From contig CAVSME010000003.1 of the NCBI GenBank assembly GCA_963728985.1, positions 248,001-312,000 on the forward strand: a stretch of DNA of 64,000 bases, written 5' to 3'. The position numbers and the translations under genes were made by a program. Shown here piece by piece: positions 7,433 to 15,772 of this stretch (within the stretch, counting starts at the first letter, position 1; the number at the start of each line of letters is the position of its first letter). The notes beneath the pieces were generated by a model. The model was not told the DNA's origin, did not search any database, and was given only the letters and a program-made list of their open reading frames with translations. Source of the DNA: DASXAI01 sp963728985. Lineage in GTDB: Bacteria > Actinomycetota > Acidimicrobiia > Acidimicrobiales > Ilumatobacteraceae.

Positions 7433-8783
7433 TGGTCACCTCGAGTTCCACGACGGCTCGGGTGCCCCGACCATCCTTCGGCTCCAGGCGAACTTCGCCA
7501 CCGAGCAGCCGGACTTGCTCGGTCACGAGCGCAAGGCCGAGACCGGTGCCACGCACGGCGACGTCGCGTCCAGGCGCTCGCCAGAACCGATCGAACACGT
7601 GCGGCAGGTGCTCGGCCGAGATGCCCGGACCCTCGTCCTCGACGATGATCCGGACGGAGCCGGCGCCGCGGGCCACCGCCAGTCGAGTCATCCCACCGCC
7701 GTGGCGCTCGGCGTTCTCGAACAAGTTGGCGAGGACGCGGCGCAACCGCCGCTTGTCCGTCGAGATCTCGAATGGACCAGGTGTCTCCACCTCCACCTCG
7801 GGAGCGCCGACAGTACGGCCCACGGCCTGCACCAGCTCGCGTAGATCGACCTGCTCGGCCTGGACACTCTCGACGCCGGCGTCCATGCGCGAGATCTCGA
7901 GGAGGTCGAGGACCAGACGTTCGAAGTAGTCGACCTGGCTGCTCATCACCTCGATCGCCGGCCGCAACCGTTCAGGCAGCTCGCCTATGGCCGCCATGAC
8001 AACGGCGGTGGCAGTGCTCAACGCGGTCAGCGGCGTGCGGATCTCGTGGCTGACGTCCGACGCGAACCTGGCCTCTACATCGATACGCCTTTGTAGGGCA
8101 TCCACCATGTCGTTGAACGAAGCCGTGATCGGGGTCAGGTCGGTGTCGCCGTCGTCGTCCAAGCGCTCGTCGAGCGCACCCTCGGCTACGTGTACGGCGA
8201 CGTCCGAGATGCGGCGGAAAGGTGCGAGCAGCCGCCGGCTCGACCACCAGCCGGCGACGGCGCCCGCCAGTGTCGTGACCGCCGTCGCAACCACGAGGGT
8301 TGTGGCCAGAGTACCGAGCGTGCGTTCGAGCTCTCTGAGCGGAACGACCTCGTAGAACTCGGCGTTGGCGCTGGCGAGGGGCGTCCCGATCGCGAGGTGC
8401 GGCGCGCCGGCAACCGAAACGCGCTGTCGCGCCGCGGAGCCCGACGCCACGGCCGCCGTCAGGTCTTCGGGCAGTGTGTCGGGATCGATCGCCACCGACG
8501 ACGAGTACCACTGATCGCCGAGGTGGATCAGCACCTGGGTCCCGGTCTCGCCGCCCAGTGACGTCGCGATCGCCTTCGGGTCGAGTGCGCCGTCGACCAG
8601 CGCGCCGCTGGCGACCCGACCGTCGAGGAATGCCTGCCGCGTCGCGAGCTGCTGCCGATTGCCCAACAGGTACGAGCGGGTCAGCACATACGTGGACACG
8701 GCAAGGGTGACGGCGACGGCGAGGACGAGGAAGGCGAACGTCAGCGCGACCCGCAGTCGCAGCGGAGGGCGCCGGCGAGTCAC
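7419..8783 (-). CDS. Sensor histidine kinase (MtrB-like position)
   Basis: A 454-residue membrane kinase. After a short basic start come a transmembrane helix (LTFAFLVLAVAVTLAVSTYV), an extracytoplasmic sensor of about 130 residues, a second helix (TTLVVATAVTTLAGAVAG), a HAMP linker, the HisKA box with phospho-histidine in DVSHEIRTPLTAL, the N box (LANLFENAERHG), the G1 box (VEDEGPGIS) and the G2 box (GTGLGLALV). The GTG at 8783 is chosen because it forms a GTGA overlap with the regulator stop; the frame is open further upstream but shows no signal. Forms an operon with the response regulator and the GerMN lipoprotein. Confidence 0.92.
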   Translation of the reverse strand: MTRRRPPLRLRVALTFAFLVLAVAVTLAVSTYVLTRSYLLGNRQQLATRQAFLDGRVASGALVDGALDPKAIATSLGGETGTQVLIHLGDQWYSSSVAIDPDTLPEDLTAAVASGSAARQRVSVAGAPHLAIGTPLASANAEFYEVVPLRELERTLGTLATTLVVATAVTTLAGAVAGWWSSRRLLAPFRRISDVAVHVAEGALDERLDDDGDTDLTPITASFNDMVDALQRRIDVEARFASDVSHEIRTPLTALSTATAVVMAAIGELPERLRPAIEVMSSQVDYFERLVLDLLEISRMDAGVESVQAEQVDLRELVQAVGRTVGAPEVEVETPGPFEISTDKRRLRRVLANLFENAERHGGGMTRLAVARGAGSVRIIVEDEGPGISAEHLPHVFDRFWRAPGRDVAVRGTGLGLALVTEQVRLLGGEVRLEPKDGRGTRAVVELEVTNAGD

Positions 8784-9460
8784 GGCCGCACGAGCCGGTA
8801 TCCCAACCCTCGGACCGTCTGGATCAATCGCGGGTTCGCCGGGTCGACCTCGATCTTCGACCGGATGCGCCGAATGTGGGCGTCGACCAGGCGACCGTCC
8901 CCGGCGTACTCGTACCCCCACACCCGCTCGAGGAGACTGTCGCGCGTCGTCAGCTGATCACCATGCTCGGCAAGGTCGCACAGCAACCGGAACTCGGTCT
9001 TGGTGAGCGCGACCGCTTCGCCGTCGCGCTCGGCGCGACCCTCACGTGGGATCACCACCAGCGGCCCGAAAACGAGGTGGCCCGCGGAGTCCGCACTCTG
9101 GGTCCGGCGCAGGAGGGCCCGGAGCCGGGCGGTCAGAACCTTCGGATTGAATGGCTTCGTCACGTAGTCGTCAGCGCCTGCCTCGAGGCCGGCGACCACA
9201 TCAGCATCGTGCACCTGCGCCGTGACCACGATGATGGGGACATCGCTCACCTTCCTCATCCGCCGGCACAGCTCGAAGCCGTGCATGCCTGGCAGCTTGA
9301 GATCGACGAGGGCGGCATCGGTGGGCTGGCTGGTGAACATCTCCCAGGCGTCCTCGGCGGTCCCGGCCTCCGACACCCGGTAGCCCTCCGACTCGAGGAG
9401 CATCCGCAGCATCGAGCGGACATCGTTGTCGTCCTCGACGACCATCACGCTGATTGCCAC
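8780..9460 (-). CDS. OmpR/MtrA-type response regulator
   Basis: A 226-residue two-domain regulator. The receiver domain has the acidic pair in VVEDDND, the phospho-acceptor aspartate in LVDLKLPGMHG, the switch threonine in VVTA and the lysine in DDYVTKPF. The C-terminal winged helix carries LTKTEFRLLCDLAEH, then ERVWGYEYAGDGRLVDAHI and the recognition helix HIRRIRSKIE. It is phosphorylated by the downstream kinase and binds DNA as a dimer; MtrA-type regulators control cell-envelope and division genes. GTG at 9460 is preferred; an ATG at 9445 is possible. The 180 bases upstream contain a CGCGAAACGGCAA motif at 9524-9536 and TTCGCGAAAC at 9592-9601, shared with other upstream regions. Confidence 0.92.
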   Translation of the reverse strand: MAISVMVVEDDNDVRSMLRMLLESEGYRVSEAGTAEDAWEMFTSQPTDAALVDLKLPGMHGFELCRRMRKVSDVPIIVVTAQVHDADVVAGLEAGADDYVTKPFNPKVLTARLRALLRRTQSADSAGHLVFGPLVVIPREGRAERDGEAVALTKTEFRLLCDLAEHGDQLTTRDSLLERVWGYEYAGDGRLVDAHIRRIRSKIEVDPANPRLIQTVRGLGYRLVRP

Positions 9461-9523
9461 CCCACGATGATCGCTCGCGCGAGCCCGGATCGCCACGCGG
9501 CGCCGGGTGGCGGTCCAAACGAG

Positions 9524-9601
9524 CGCGAAACGGCAACGAAGCCGTGAAACGATCGCAACAAGCCGGGCGGCAAGAACGACGTTCGCGAAACTGTCACGCC
9601 G
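9524..9601. promoter_or_regulatory. CGCGAAAC-motif pair in a divergent upstream region
   Basis: The gap between the response regulator (minus) and the stress-protein gene (plus) holds CGCGAAACGGCAA (9524-9536) and TTCGCGAAAC (9592-9601). Both resemble the longer TTCGCGAAACCGCAA element found at 13768-13784, 15456-15471 and 38876-38892 in reverse orientation. The recurrence in upstream regions suggests a binding site; the factor is unknown. Confidence 0.35.
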
Positions 9602-9641
9602 TCGCGTCAGCCTCGCCATCCCGACCGGGAAGATGGAAGCC

Positions 9642-10166
9642 ATGACCGATAGCAACCGGCTCACCAAACCCGACCCGCCGCCGGAGCCACCGCATCCGGA
9701 GCGGGTCGGTTCGTACGCCTCGTTCGAGGGCGCCAGCTTGGCCGTTCAACACCTCGTAGAGGTCGGCCACGATGCTGATGACATCGCGGTGGTGGCCGCT
9801 CACCTTCACCCGGTGCGGCGGCACCAGATTCCCGTTCGTGTCGCCCGTACCGGCCTGCGCGTCGCTGCCGTCGTCATCTTCGCCGGCCTTGTCACCACGG
9901 CGTTGCTAGCCACGACAGCGAGTTCGGGCGGCCGCACCGTACTGCTCTGGCTCGTCGCCGCCTTCGCCATCGCCGCTCTCGCCTCGCTGGTTCCCGGATG
10001 GGCCAGCCTCCGCTGGGAAACCGACCGCACAGCCGTCGCACCGCTGCAACCCGATCGGTTCGAGGTGACATGCGGCAGCGACGTTGACCACGCACGCGCG
10101 GTGCTCGCCCGATGGTGGGATCCCCACGCCCGGCCGGCCGACGCCTCGACTGCCGGTCGACGCTGA
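9642..10166 (+). CDS. YflT/general stress protein 17M-like membrane protein
   Basis: A 174-residue protein beginning, after a proline-rich lead, with ERVGSYASFEGASLAVQHL and DADDIAVVAAHLHPV, the N-terminal fold of the general-stress-protein 17M (YflT) family. Two transmembrane helices follow (VAAVVIFAGLVTTALLAT and VLLWLVAAFAIAALASLV), then a soluble tail rich in acidic and tryptophan residues. In Actinobacteria such proteins are common, stress-associated and of unknown mechanism. The ATG at 9642 is used; the ATG at 9633 in the same frame is an alternative. Divergent from the two-component operon. Confidence 0.75.
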   Translation: MTDSNRLTKPDPPPEPPHPERVGSYASFEGASLAVQHLVEVGHDADDIAVVAAHLHPVRRHQIPVRVARTGLRVAAVVIFAGLVTTALLATTASSGGRTVLLWLVAAFAIAALASLVPGWASLRWETDRTAVAPLQPDRFEVTCGSDVDHARAVLARWWDPHARPADASTAGRR

Positions 10167-10305
10167 CGCCTCCTAATGCGCGACCAGCGTGACCTTGTCA
10201 CTGAATGACAACACCCTTCGGCCAGCGTTGTCAGTAGTGGTCGGATGCAGCGATTTCGCTAGCTCGCGCGCCGCCCGACCTCGCCGAACGCTAAGAGGTA
10301 CATAG

Positions 10306-10389
10306 GTGAGCGCCGCCATCTTGATCATCTTCTTGATTGCGATCTTCACGATCGGGTTGATCGCGATCACGGGCGGCTGGCGCCCATGA
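10306..10389 (+). CDS. 27-residue hydrophobic peptide
   Basis: A GTG-started frame of 28 codons reads MSAAILIIFLIAIFTIGLIA then ITGGWRP and a TGA. It is a single predicted transmembrane helix with a short polar tail. AGAGG lies eight bases upstream, a fair ribosome site, and the next gene (a HesB-like protein) begins 44 bases downstream with its own strong site. The GC content dips within it because of Ile and Phe codons. A small membrane peptide, a leader peptide or chance are all possible; the RBS and the extreme hydrophobic bias favour a real product. Confidence 0.4.
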   Translation: MSAAILIIFLIAIFTIGLIAITGGWRP

Positions 10390-10433
10390 AGGTAAAGCCG
10401 GCACACACGTGACAGATCGATCAAGGAGAGAAA

Positions 10434-10730
10434 ATGCTGGAATTGAGCACCGCAGCAGCTGCACTCGTCGGTGATATCCGGCGTCAAGCAGGTGCACGTC
10501 GGGACGCGTACATGCAGATCGTGCCTAGCCGCGGCGGCAACCTCAAGGTCTGCTTCGTCGACAGCGCCTTGCCGAGCGACGATGTCCGGAGAAGCAACGG
10601 GGTCACCATCTGCATCCCCAGGGGCTTGTCGAGGACGTTGGACGGCAAACGCGTCGAGGTCCTCAGGACGGCGGAGGGCGATCGTCTCATCCTGTTCATG
10701 GGGGCGAATGGCTCGCACCCCGCACCCTGA
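10434..10730 (+). CDS. HesB/IscA-like degenerate protein (paralogue 3)
   Basis: A 98-residue protein: MLELSTAAAALVGDIRRQAG as lead helix, MQIVPSRGGNLKVCFVD strands, ALPSDDVRRSNGVTICIPRG and SRTLDGKRVEVL. The arrangement is that of the A-type Fe-S carrier fold, but two isolated cysteines (KVCF, TICI) do not correspond to the family's metal triad. Function unknown. AAGGAGAG lies just upstream of the ATG. Its last 35 bases overlap, on the opposite strand, the end of the ABC permease gene, so the two converge tightly. Confidence 0.72.
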   Translation: MLELSTAAAALVGDIRRQAGARRDAYMQIVPSRGGNLKVCFVDSALPSDDVRRSNGVTICIPRGLSRTLDGKRVEVLRTAEGDRLILFMGANGSHPAP

Positions 10731-11868
10731 GATCGCGGACATGTAGTCGGCGTCCGGTGCGAACGATCGCCCGTCGGTAGACCGCTGACGCGAGGCGGGC
10801 GGCGATCACCACTGCGGCACAGCTGATCCCGAGTGCGATGACGACCTCAGGAAGGGACGAGACGCCCAGGGCGACCCGGGCCGGTTCGACCATTGGTGCG
10901 CTGAACGGGACGTAGGCGAGGACCGCTCCCAATGGCGAATCGGCGGCGCTCTGACCGAGGATGTACGACGCAACGAGGATGACCGACAGGCCTGCCAGTG
11001 CGGAGCCGACCTCCTCCTGCCGCTCGACCAGGGCACCCAGCGCACCAGCGACGACGAGGTACAAGGCGGCTCCAAGGACGAACCAGCCAGCGCTGGCCGC
11101 AATGACCGATCCGGTGCCCGGCGGGAGCGATCCGCCGACTGACAGTTTCACGATGACCGGCACGGCGCCGGCGACGAACGGGATGACGCCGACGATGCCG
11201 ACCCCGATGACCTTGCCAAAGAGCAGGTCCCGGGGCGGAACGATCGCCAGAAGGACTTCGCTCACCCGGTTGGCCTTCTCGATGGCGACACCGTTGGCCA
11301 CGGCTGCCGTGATCATGAAGAACAGGAGGTACACACCGAGCGAGGCGACGGTCGCGACCGCGATCCGGCCGCCGCGATCGGTGTGGACGACCTCCAGCCG
11401 CGTCGGGGCCGGGCTGAGCGTGTCACTGATCTTGTCCGGCGTCAGGCCGGCCGCTCGTAGTTCAGCCGCCGTCCGCTCGGTCGAGAGGGCGCTGCGAACG
11501 GCTGAGACGGTCGCGCTGTGGGGATCTTCCGCGATGATCACCGGGACATCCGTCATGACGACGGCGACGTCTGCGTCGCCTTCGTCCACCGCGTCCCGAG
11601 CGTCGGCGGCGCTCGTGACGGAGGACCAACGGATACGCACGCCTGTGGCGTTCGCGACGGCCGTCAGGGCATCCGTCCATGTCTTGGACGGCTGGCCGAC
11701 GACGGCCACCGTGCGCTCCCCGCCCGAGCTGACGAGCTCTGGGACGACCATGAGCGCGGAGGTGCCGACCAGAGCCAAGAGGCTGGCGATCCAGACCGCT
11801 TTGCGGCGCAGCGCCTCCCCGACCTCGCGCGAAACGACAAGACGCAGCAAGCGGGCATCGCTTGTCAC
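10696..11868 (-). CDS. ABC-2 type permease (NatB-like)
   Basis: A 390-residue membrane protein with the NatB architecture: one helix near the N-terminus (AVWIASLLALVGTSALMV), an extracytoplasmic domain of about 130 residues, then five helices beginning at VATVASLGVYLLFFMIT. The stretch NGVAIEKANRVSEVLLAIV is the conserved 'E(K/E)xx(R)xxEVLLxxxxP' motif of ABC-2 exporters. It starts inside the stop of the ATPase gene (ATGA overlap), so the pair makes one transporter. NatAB systems export Na+ in Bacillus; in Actinobacteria the cargo is generally unknown. Confidence 0.88.
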   Translation of the reverse strand: MTSDARLLRLVVSREVGEALRRKAVWIASLLALVGTSALMVVPELVSSGGERTVAVVGQPSKTWTDALTAVANATGVRIRWSSVTSAADARDAVDEGDADVAVVMTDVPVIIAEDPHSATVSAVRSALSTERTAAELRAAGLTPDKISDTLSPAPTRLEVVHTDRGGRIAVATVASLGVYLLFFMITAAVANGVAIEKANRVSEVLLAIVPPRDLLFGKVIGVGIVGVIPFVAGAVPVIVKLSVGGSLPPGTGSVIAASAGWFVLGAALYLVVAGALGALVERQEEVGSALAGLSVILVASYILGQSAADSPLGAVLAYVPFSAPMVEPARVALGVSSLPEVVIALGISCAAVVIAARLASAVYRRAIVRTGRRLHVRDLRVRGASHSPP

Positions 11869-12836
11869 GATGGTGCCGCTCCACCTCGTGTCGCCAGGGC
11901 GTCGACTCGCCCGTCCGCTTGGCCGACGTCCGTCCCGGTCGCGTGGAGGAAGAGCTCCGAGAGCGAAGGCGTCTCGACCGCGAAGTCCGTGACATCGGCA
12001 TGGGCGCGAACCTGGTCGAGCACTGCGCCGGCATCCGTACCGGGTCGGAGCCGGATCCGACTCCCCGCGCTCGTGCTGCGCTCGACCGCTGCTGGGACGG
12101 GTGACAGCCAGTCAGCCGAGGCGGCCACATCCACCCTCAGGTACCGGTCGGGGCTTGTCGCCTTGAGCTCCGACAACCTCCCGTGGAGCGCGATGCGACC
12201 CTCGTGGAGGAGGTAGATGGTCTCGCAGACGTCCTCGACGAGGTCGAGCTGGTGGCTCGAGAGGACGACGTTGCGGCCTGCGGCCACGTGTTCGAGGACG
12301 ACGCCGAACAAGAACTCGACCGCGCTCGGGTCGAGGCCTGCGAAGGGTTCATCGAGCACGAGGACCTGAGGATCGTGGATCATCGCCGCGGCCAGTTGCA
12401 CTCGCTGGGCGAGGCCACCCGAGAGATCCTTGATCGCGTCCCGGCCGCGGTCGGCCAGCCCGAGCCGGGCGAGCAGCCGACGTGACCGCTCGCGGCTGGT
12501 GGACCCATCGAGCCCGTGGAGCCGGCCGATCCAGATGACGTGGTCCTCGACGCGCATGTCGCGATAGAGACCCCGCTCCTGCGGGAGATAGCCCCATGAC
12601 TGGCGGTCGGCGATCGAAGCCGGGCGGCCTCTCCAAGTGATACTCCCGCTGTCGGGCTGGATCACGCCGAAGATCACGCGCATCAGAGTGGTTTTGCCTG
12701 CTCCGTTCGGGCCAAGGAGACCGACCACCTGGCCAGCTGGGACCGAGAGATCGACGTTGTCGAGAGCCAGCCGCTCGCCGAAACGCTGCGTGACGCCGCG
12801 CACAGCAAGGCATTTGCGGTCCGAGGGATCCACCAC
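11865..12836 (-). CDS. ABC transporter ATP-binding protein (NatA-like)
   Basis: A 323-residue nucleotide-binding subunit: Walker A GPNGAGKTT, Q-loop in YLPQERGLY, signature DLSGGLAQRVQLAAA, Walker B VLVLDEPFAGLD and switch histidine in LSSHQLD. The signature motif has LAQ where most members have QQQ or MKQ, within family variation. A C-terminal extension of about 90 residues follows the ATPase core, as in NatA and DrrA proteins. Its partner is the permease encoded immediately downstream with a four-base overlap. Confidence 0.9.
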   Translation of the reverse strand: MVDPSDRKCLAVRGVTQRFGERLALDNVDLSVPAGQVVGLLGPNGAGKTTLMRVIFGVIQPDSGSITWRGRPASIADRQSWGYLPQERGLYRDMRVEDHVIWIGRLHGLDGSTSRERSRRLLARLGLADRGRDAIKDLSGGLAQRVQLAAAMIHDPQVLVLDEPFAGLDPSAVEFLFGVVLEHVAAGRNVVLSSHQLDLVEDVCETIYLLHEGRIALHGRLSELKATSPDRYLRVDVAASADWLSPVPAAVERSTSAGSRIRLRPGTDAGAVLDQVRAHADVTDFAVETPSLSELFLHATGTDVGQADGRVDALATRGGAAPS

Positions 12837-12976
12837 GCCTCAGAGATACCCGCTCGGATACGCGGCGATGCGCCTCGACGCGCACCCAACGGCATGACCG
12901 CGGGGAACCGTCGATGATCTCAAGGCGGGTCTCGACGGCGACGACTTCACGCGCCCCTCATGAGCCAGTCCACCCT

Positions 12977-13651
12977 TCAGCCAGCGCGGAGCTCTATGGC
13001 TCGGCCGCGATGCATGATCGAGCGACCGCTCGGCTCCGCGAGGTTGAGGGCAACAGCCGCAACTTCGAAGCGACACGCCTCTGCCTCCGTCGCCGACCAC
13101 AAGATGTCGGCGCCAAGCATCCCGCACATCAAGGGGGCGGCCGCCGGGCCCTCCACCAGGCTCCGGAGACTGGGCAGTTCCTCCAGCACCACGAGGATGA
13201 TGGTCACGTCGGATCGCAAGCGCCGCAGCTGCTGCGGCACGAGGTACAAGCCGTTGGCGATGACCATCACGGCGCCGCCCGGTGGCGCCGTGATGGCAGA
13301 CTGAGCGGCGAAGCCAAGGTTGATGCGGCGGAAGTGAGCCCATTCCCGACTGGATCCGTCCGCCGGCAGGTCCAAGGCATCCCACAGATCCCGCCGCATG
13401 GTCGGCTGGTCCCCGTCGGGGAAACGCACCAGTCTCCGGATCCGCCGGCTCAGGGGTTCGGGCAGCTGGAAATCGACGGCGCCGTCAGCCAGCTCCCCAT
13501 CCGCGACGGCCGCCTCCAACACCCGCGTGGCGAACTGAACGGGATCATCCCGCTCAGCGGGTAACAGCGGATCCCGCCGAGCTACAACCAGCGTCGGGCG
13601 GTCGATCAACCAGCCGAGGTCGGGCGTCGAAGCGCTGATCGCTGTTGTCAT
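12977..13651 (-). CDS. Trehalose-6-phosphate-synthase-like protein without catalytic residues (copy 1)
   Basis: A 224-residue protein that follows the N-terminal Rossmann domain of GT20 synthases (OtsA). LVVARRDPLLPAERD matches the family start 'VVSNRxPV..ERDG'; WAHFRRINLGFA matches 'W..Y..VN..FA'; NGLYLVPQQLRRLRSDVTI matches 'VHDYHLxLVPxxLRxxRPDxxI'; GMLGADIL matches 'GLLGADLV'. The catalytic HDY is replaced by ANG, and the histidine of 'FFLHIPFP' is replaced in VVLEELPS. The whole C-terminal UDP-glucose domain is missing (family length about 470), so synthesis of trehalose phosphate is not expected. A sensory or scaffolding role is possible. A paralogue of the same length lies at 14641-15315. 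Confidence 0.68.
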   Translation of the reverse strand: MTTAISASTPDLGWLIDRPTLVVARRDPLLPAERDDPVQFATRVLEAAVADGELADGAVDFQLPEPLSRRIRRLVRFPDGDQPTMRRDLWDALDLPADGSSREWAHFRRINLGFAAQSAITAPPGGAVMVIANGLYLVPQQLRRLRSDVTIILVVLEELPSLRSLVEGPAAAPLMCGMLGADILWSATEAEACRFEVAAVALNLAEPSGRSIMHRGRAIELRAG

Positions 13652-13767
13652 GCCCCTCTCACCAGCCCCGATTGGCGGTGACGGGCAACCGAGCGAGTTT
13701 CACGACTGCTAGCCATTGGTCTGCAGCCACGCTGGCGGCTGCCAGTTGCGCTCCGGGTGTGATCACG

Positions 13768-13784
13768 TTGCGGTTTGGCGAAAC
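13768..13784. promoter_or_regulatory. TTGCGGTTTGGCGAAAC element, copy in the divergent region
   Basis: This 17-base element contains the palindrome GTTTGGCGAAAC and resembles, at 12 of 15 positions, the elements at 15456 and 38876. It sits between the first GT20-like gene (minus, start 13651) and the PRC-barrel gene (plus, start 13876), so it could serve either gene. Confidence 0.4.
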
Positions 13785-13875
13785 CGGGGTCCGCATGCTT
13801 CTCGGTCCGTTCGAACTACCTAACTGTGCTGTGGTACAATGATTGTGTTCAACCACGCACCCGGAGGAGCCACCA

Positions 13876-14439
13876 ATGGATGACTTCCACCTTTCAGGAA
13901 GAGCGACGGTGCGGAGTAGGGACGGAGAGCTCGGCCCGCTCATGTCCGTCGTGCTCGATCCTGCCCGCTGGACAGTGACCTACCTCGCAGTCCGGAACGG
14001 TCCCGTTCCTGAGTCAGGGCGCCTCGTTCCAATGGTGGACGTGGCGACGGCCGACAAAGACGGCATCGAGCTGCAGATCAGCCGGCACGGCTTCTTCCAG
14101 TTGCCCAGGTTCATCGTGCCTGAGCTGAGCCGCGGTCGCGAGGTACCGACCTTCGCGGTCCACGAGCACGTACCGTCCCATCAGGTCGCCGTGCCGGTCG
14201 AGGCGCCGGTCGTCGACTGTGCTGAGCACAAGGTCGGCGTCGTCAGCGACTGGGTGCTCCACCCGAGCGGCGCGCTCTGCGCCATCGAGGCGACGGGCCG
14301 CTCCGGGCTCCACGTCTGGCACGCGTTGATCGACGCCGCGCTGCTCAAGTCCGTCGAGACCAGGCGGGTCCAGCTTCACGTGGAGTCGTCTGAGGTTCGT
14401 CGTTCGACCGACGCCCCGGCAGGCGAACCGGCTCGCTGA
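13876..14439 (+). CDS. PRC-barrel domain protein
   Basis: A 187-residue protein with two PRC-barrel-like halves. The first, ATVRSRDGELGPLMSVVLD then ARWTVTYLAVRNG, fits the 'V.D.DGE.lG.V.dvllD...g.v.hlVV' pattern. The second, HKVGVVSDWVLHPSGALCAIEA, resembles a repeat of it. PRC-barrels bind RNA, chlorophyll-protein complexes or partner proteins; none can be named here. GGAGGAG precedes the ATG at 13876, and a longer frame upstream has no support. The gene lies between the two GT20-like genes, divergent from copy 1 and convergent with copy 2. Confidence 0.68.
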   Translation: MDDFHLSGRATVRSRDGELGPLMSVVLDPARWTVTYLAVRNGPVPESGRLVPMVDVATADKDGIELQISRHGFFQLPRFIVPELSRGREVPTFAVHEHVPSHQVAVPVEAPVVDCAEHKVGVVSDWVLHPSGALCAIEATGRSGLHVWHALIDAALLKSVETRRVQLHVESSEVRRSTDAPAGEPAR

Positions 14440-14640
14440 AGTGATCTGATCGGTCTCGACGGCCTCGTCATTCACTTCGGTTCCCTCAGGGCCCTCTCAC
14501 CGCTCACCGGCAGCGACATCTGATCGAGCTTTGTGCATGCGACGTGGGCCGGTCGGCGTGCCGAGCGCCTCAGGCCATGCCACGTGAGATGGGACGAGCG
14601 CCACACGACGGCGCGACCGCACCCGCCGGCCGCGGCGGAG

Positions 14641-15315
14641 TCAGCCGGCTCGGAGCTCGATGGCTCGGCCGAGATGAACGACCGAGCGGCCGCTCGCCTC
14701 CGCCAGATCGAGTGCAATCGCGGTCACCTCGAAGCGGGAAGCTTCCCAGTCCGTCCTGAACCAGACGACGTCAGCGCCCAGCATGCCGCACACAAGCTGC
14801 ACGGCGCCCGGCGCCGTCAGGAAGGCCGACGGACTGGGTAGCTCCTCGAGCAGGACGAAAACGATGGATACGTCGGGTCGGAGGCGTCGGAGGTGGCGAG
14901 GCACCAGGTAGAGGCCGTCGGCGATCACCATCACGGTCGCACCGGCCGGCGCGAGGCTGGCCGCCTTGGCGGCGAAGCGCAGGTTGATCCGACTGAAGTG
15001 CGCCCACGCAAGATTGGAGCCGTCCGGACGGAGCGAGAGCGCGCACGTCAAGCTCCGTCGCACGGTGGGCTCGTCGTTGTCTCGGAACCGCACCGGGTGT
15101 CCGACTGTGCCGCCGCATCGATCAGGCAGCGGAAAGTCGGTGGCCGCTTCGCTGCCCTTTGCGGCGGTGGCGAGATCGGCCAGGACCCGGCTGGTGACGG
15201 CACGCACGCCGTCACGCTCAAGGGGTAGCACCGGATCACGCCGAGCGATGACGAGGTCGGGCGGTGCTGCCATGCCGACGGCGTCAGGCGCCCACACGGC
15301 CTCAGCAGGGGTCAT
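14641..15315 (-). CDS. Trehalose-6-phosphate-synthase-like protein without catalytic residues (copy 2)
   Basis: A 224-residue paralogue of the protein at 12977-13651; both end in GRAIELRAG. GT20 landmarks are LVIARRDPVLPLERDG, WAHFSRINLRFAAKA, DGLYLVPRHLRRLRPDVSI, and GMLGADVVWFRTDWEASRF, the last matching 'GLLGADLVGFQT'. As in copy 1, the catalytic HDY is absent (IADGLY) and so is the histidine of the 'FFLHIPFP' loop (VLLEELPS), and there is no C-terminal half. Keeping one length and fold in two copies suggests selection for a non-enzymatic role. The upstream region has the TTCGCGAAACCGCAA-type element 140 bases before the start. Confidence 0.68.
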   Translation of the reverse strand: MTPAEAVWAPDAVGMAAPPDLVIARRDPVLPLERDGVRAVTSRVLADLATAAKGSEAATDFPLPDRCGGTVGHPVRFRDNDEPTVRRSLTCALSLRPDGSNLAWAHFSRINLRFAAKAASLAPAGATVMVIADGLYLVPRHLRRLRPDVSIVFVLLEELPSPSAFLTAPGAVQLVCGMLGADVVWFRTDWEASRFEVTAIALDLAEASGRSVVHLGRAIELRAG

Positions 15316-15772
15316 AACGCTCTTGTCCTTGGCGCGGTGAACCCGCCGTCCCCCGCACCACCGCAGTCAGGAGCATCCTGCACCTCCGCGCCAAGCCGTG
15401 AACACCTCGACGCAGCAGGGTGAACGGTTCGGTTTGCGCCCCCGGTGCGAGAAGATTGCGGTTTCGCGAATCAGTGACCGGCGGCGGTCGTCCTCTCCGC
15501 TGAGGACATATGGACCCGTGGGGCTCCCGGATTCCTTTGCGACCCTGACGGCAACGTCGATGCGGCCGCACCAGGCTCCGTGATGCTGACCCCGCTACCC
15601 CACTCGGTCGACGATCGACAACGAGGCCGCCGCTTCCCGGCACCAGCCGGATCGTCGAGATTGTGTCGCCGCGACAGTCGCGTTGCGGAACGACGACAAA
15701 CCAGCGCAATCGTCAGCAACCGGGCCGAGCAGAGGGAACACGGCTGGGTAGGACGGTCACCGCGGTGCGATC
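15316..15772. other. Intergenic region without a convincing gene
   Basis: This 457-base gap separates the second GT20-like gene (minus) from the MFS gene (plus), so both promoters should lie here. The reading frames across it are arginine-rich with no family features. The only distinct signal is the TTGCGGTTTCGCGAAT element at 15456-15471. Confidence 0.5.
15456..15471. promoter_or_regulatory. TTGCGGTTTCGCGAAT element
   Basis: Sixteen bases identical to those at 38876-38891, and close to 13768-13784. The core TTCGCGAA is palindromic. Here the element lies 140 bases upstream of the second GT20-like gene; at 38876 it lies upstream of a HesB-like gene. Confidence 0.45.
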
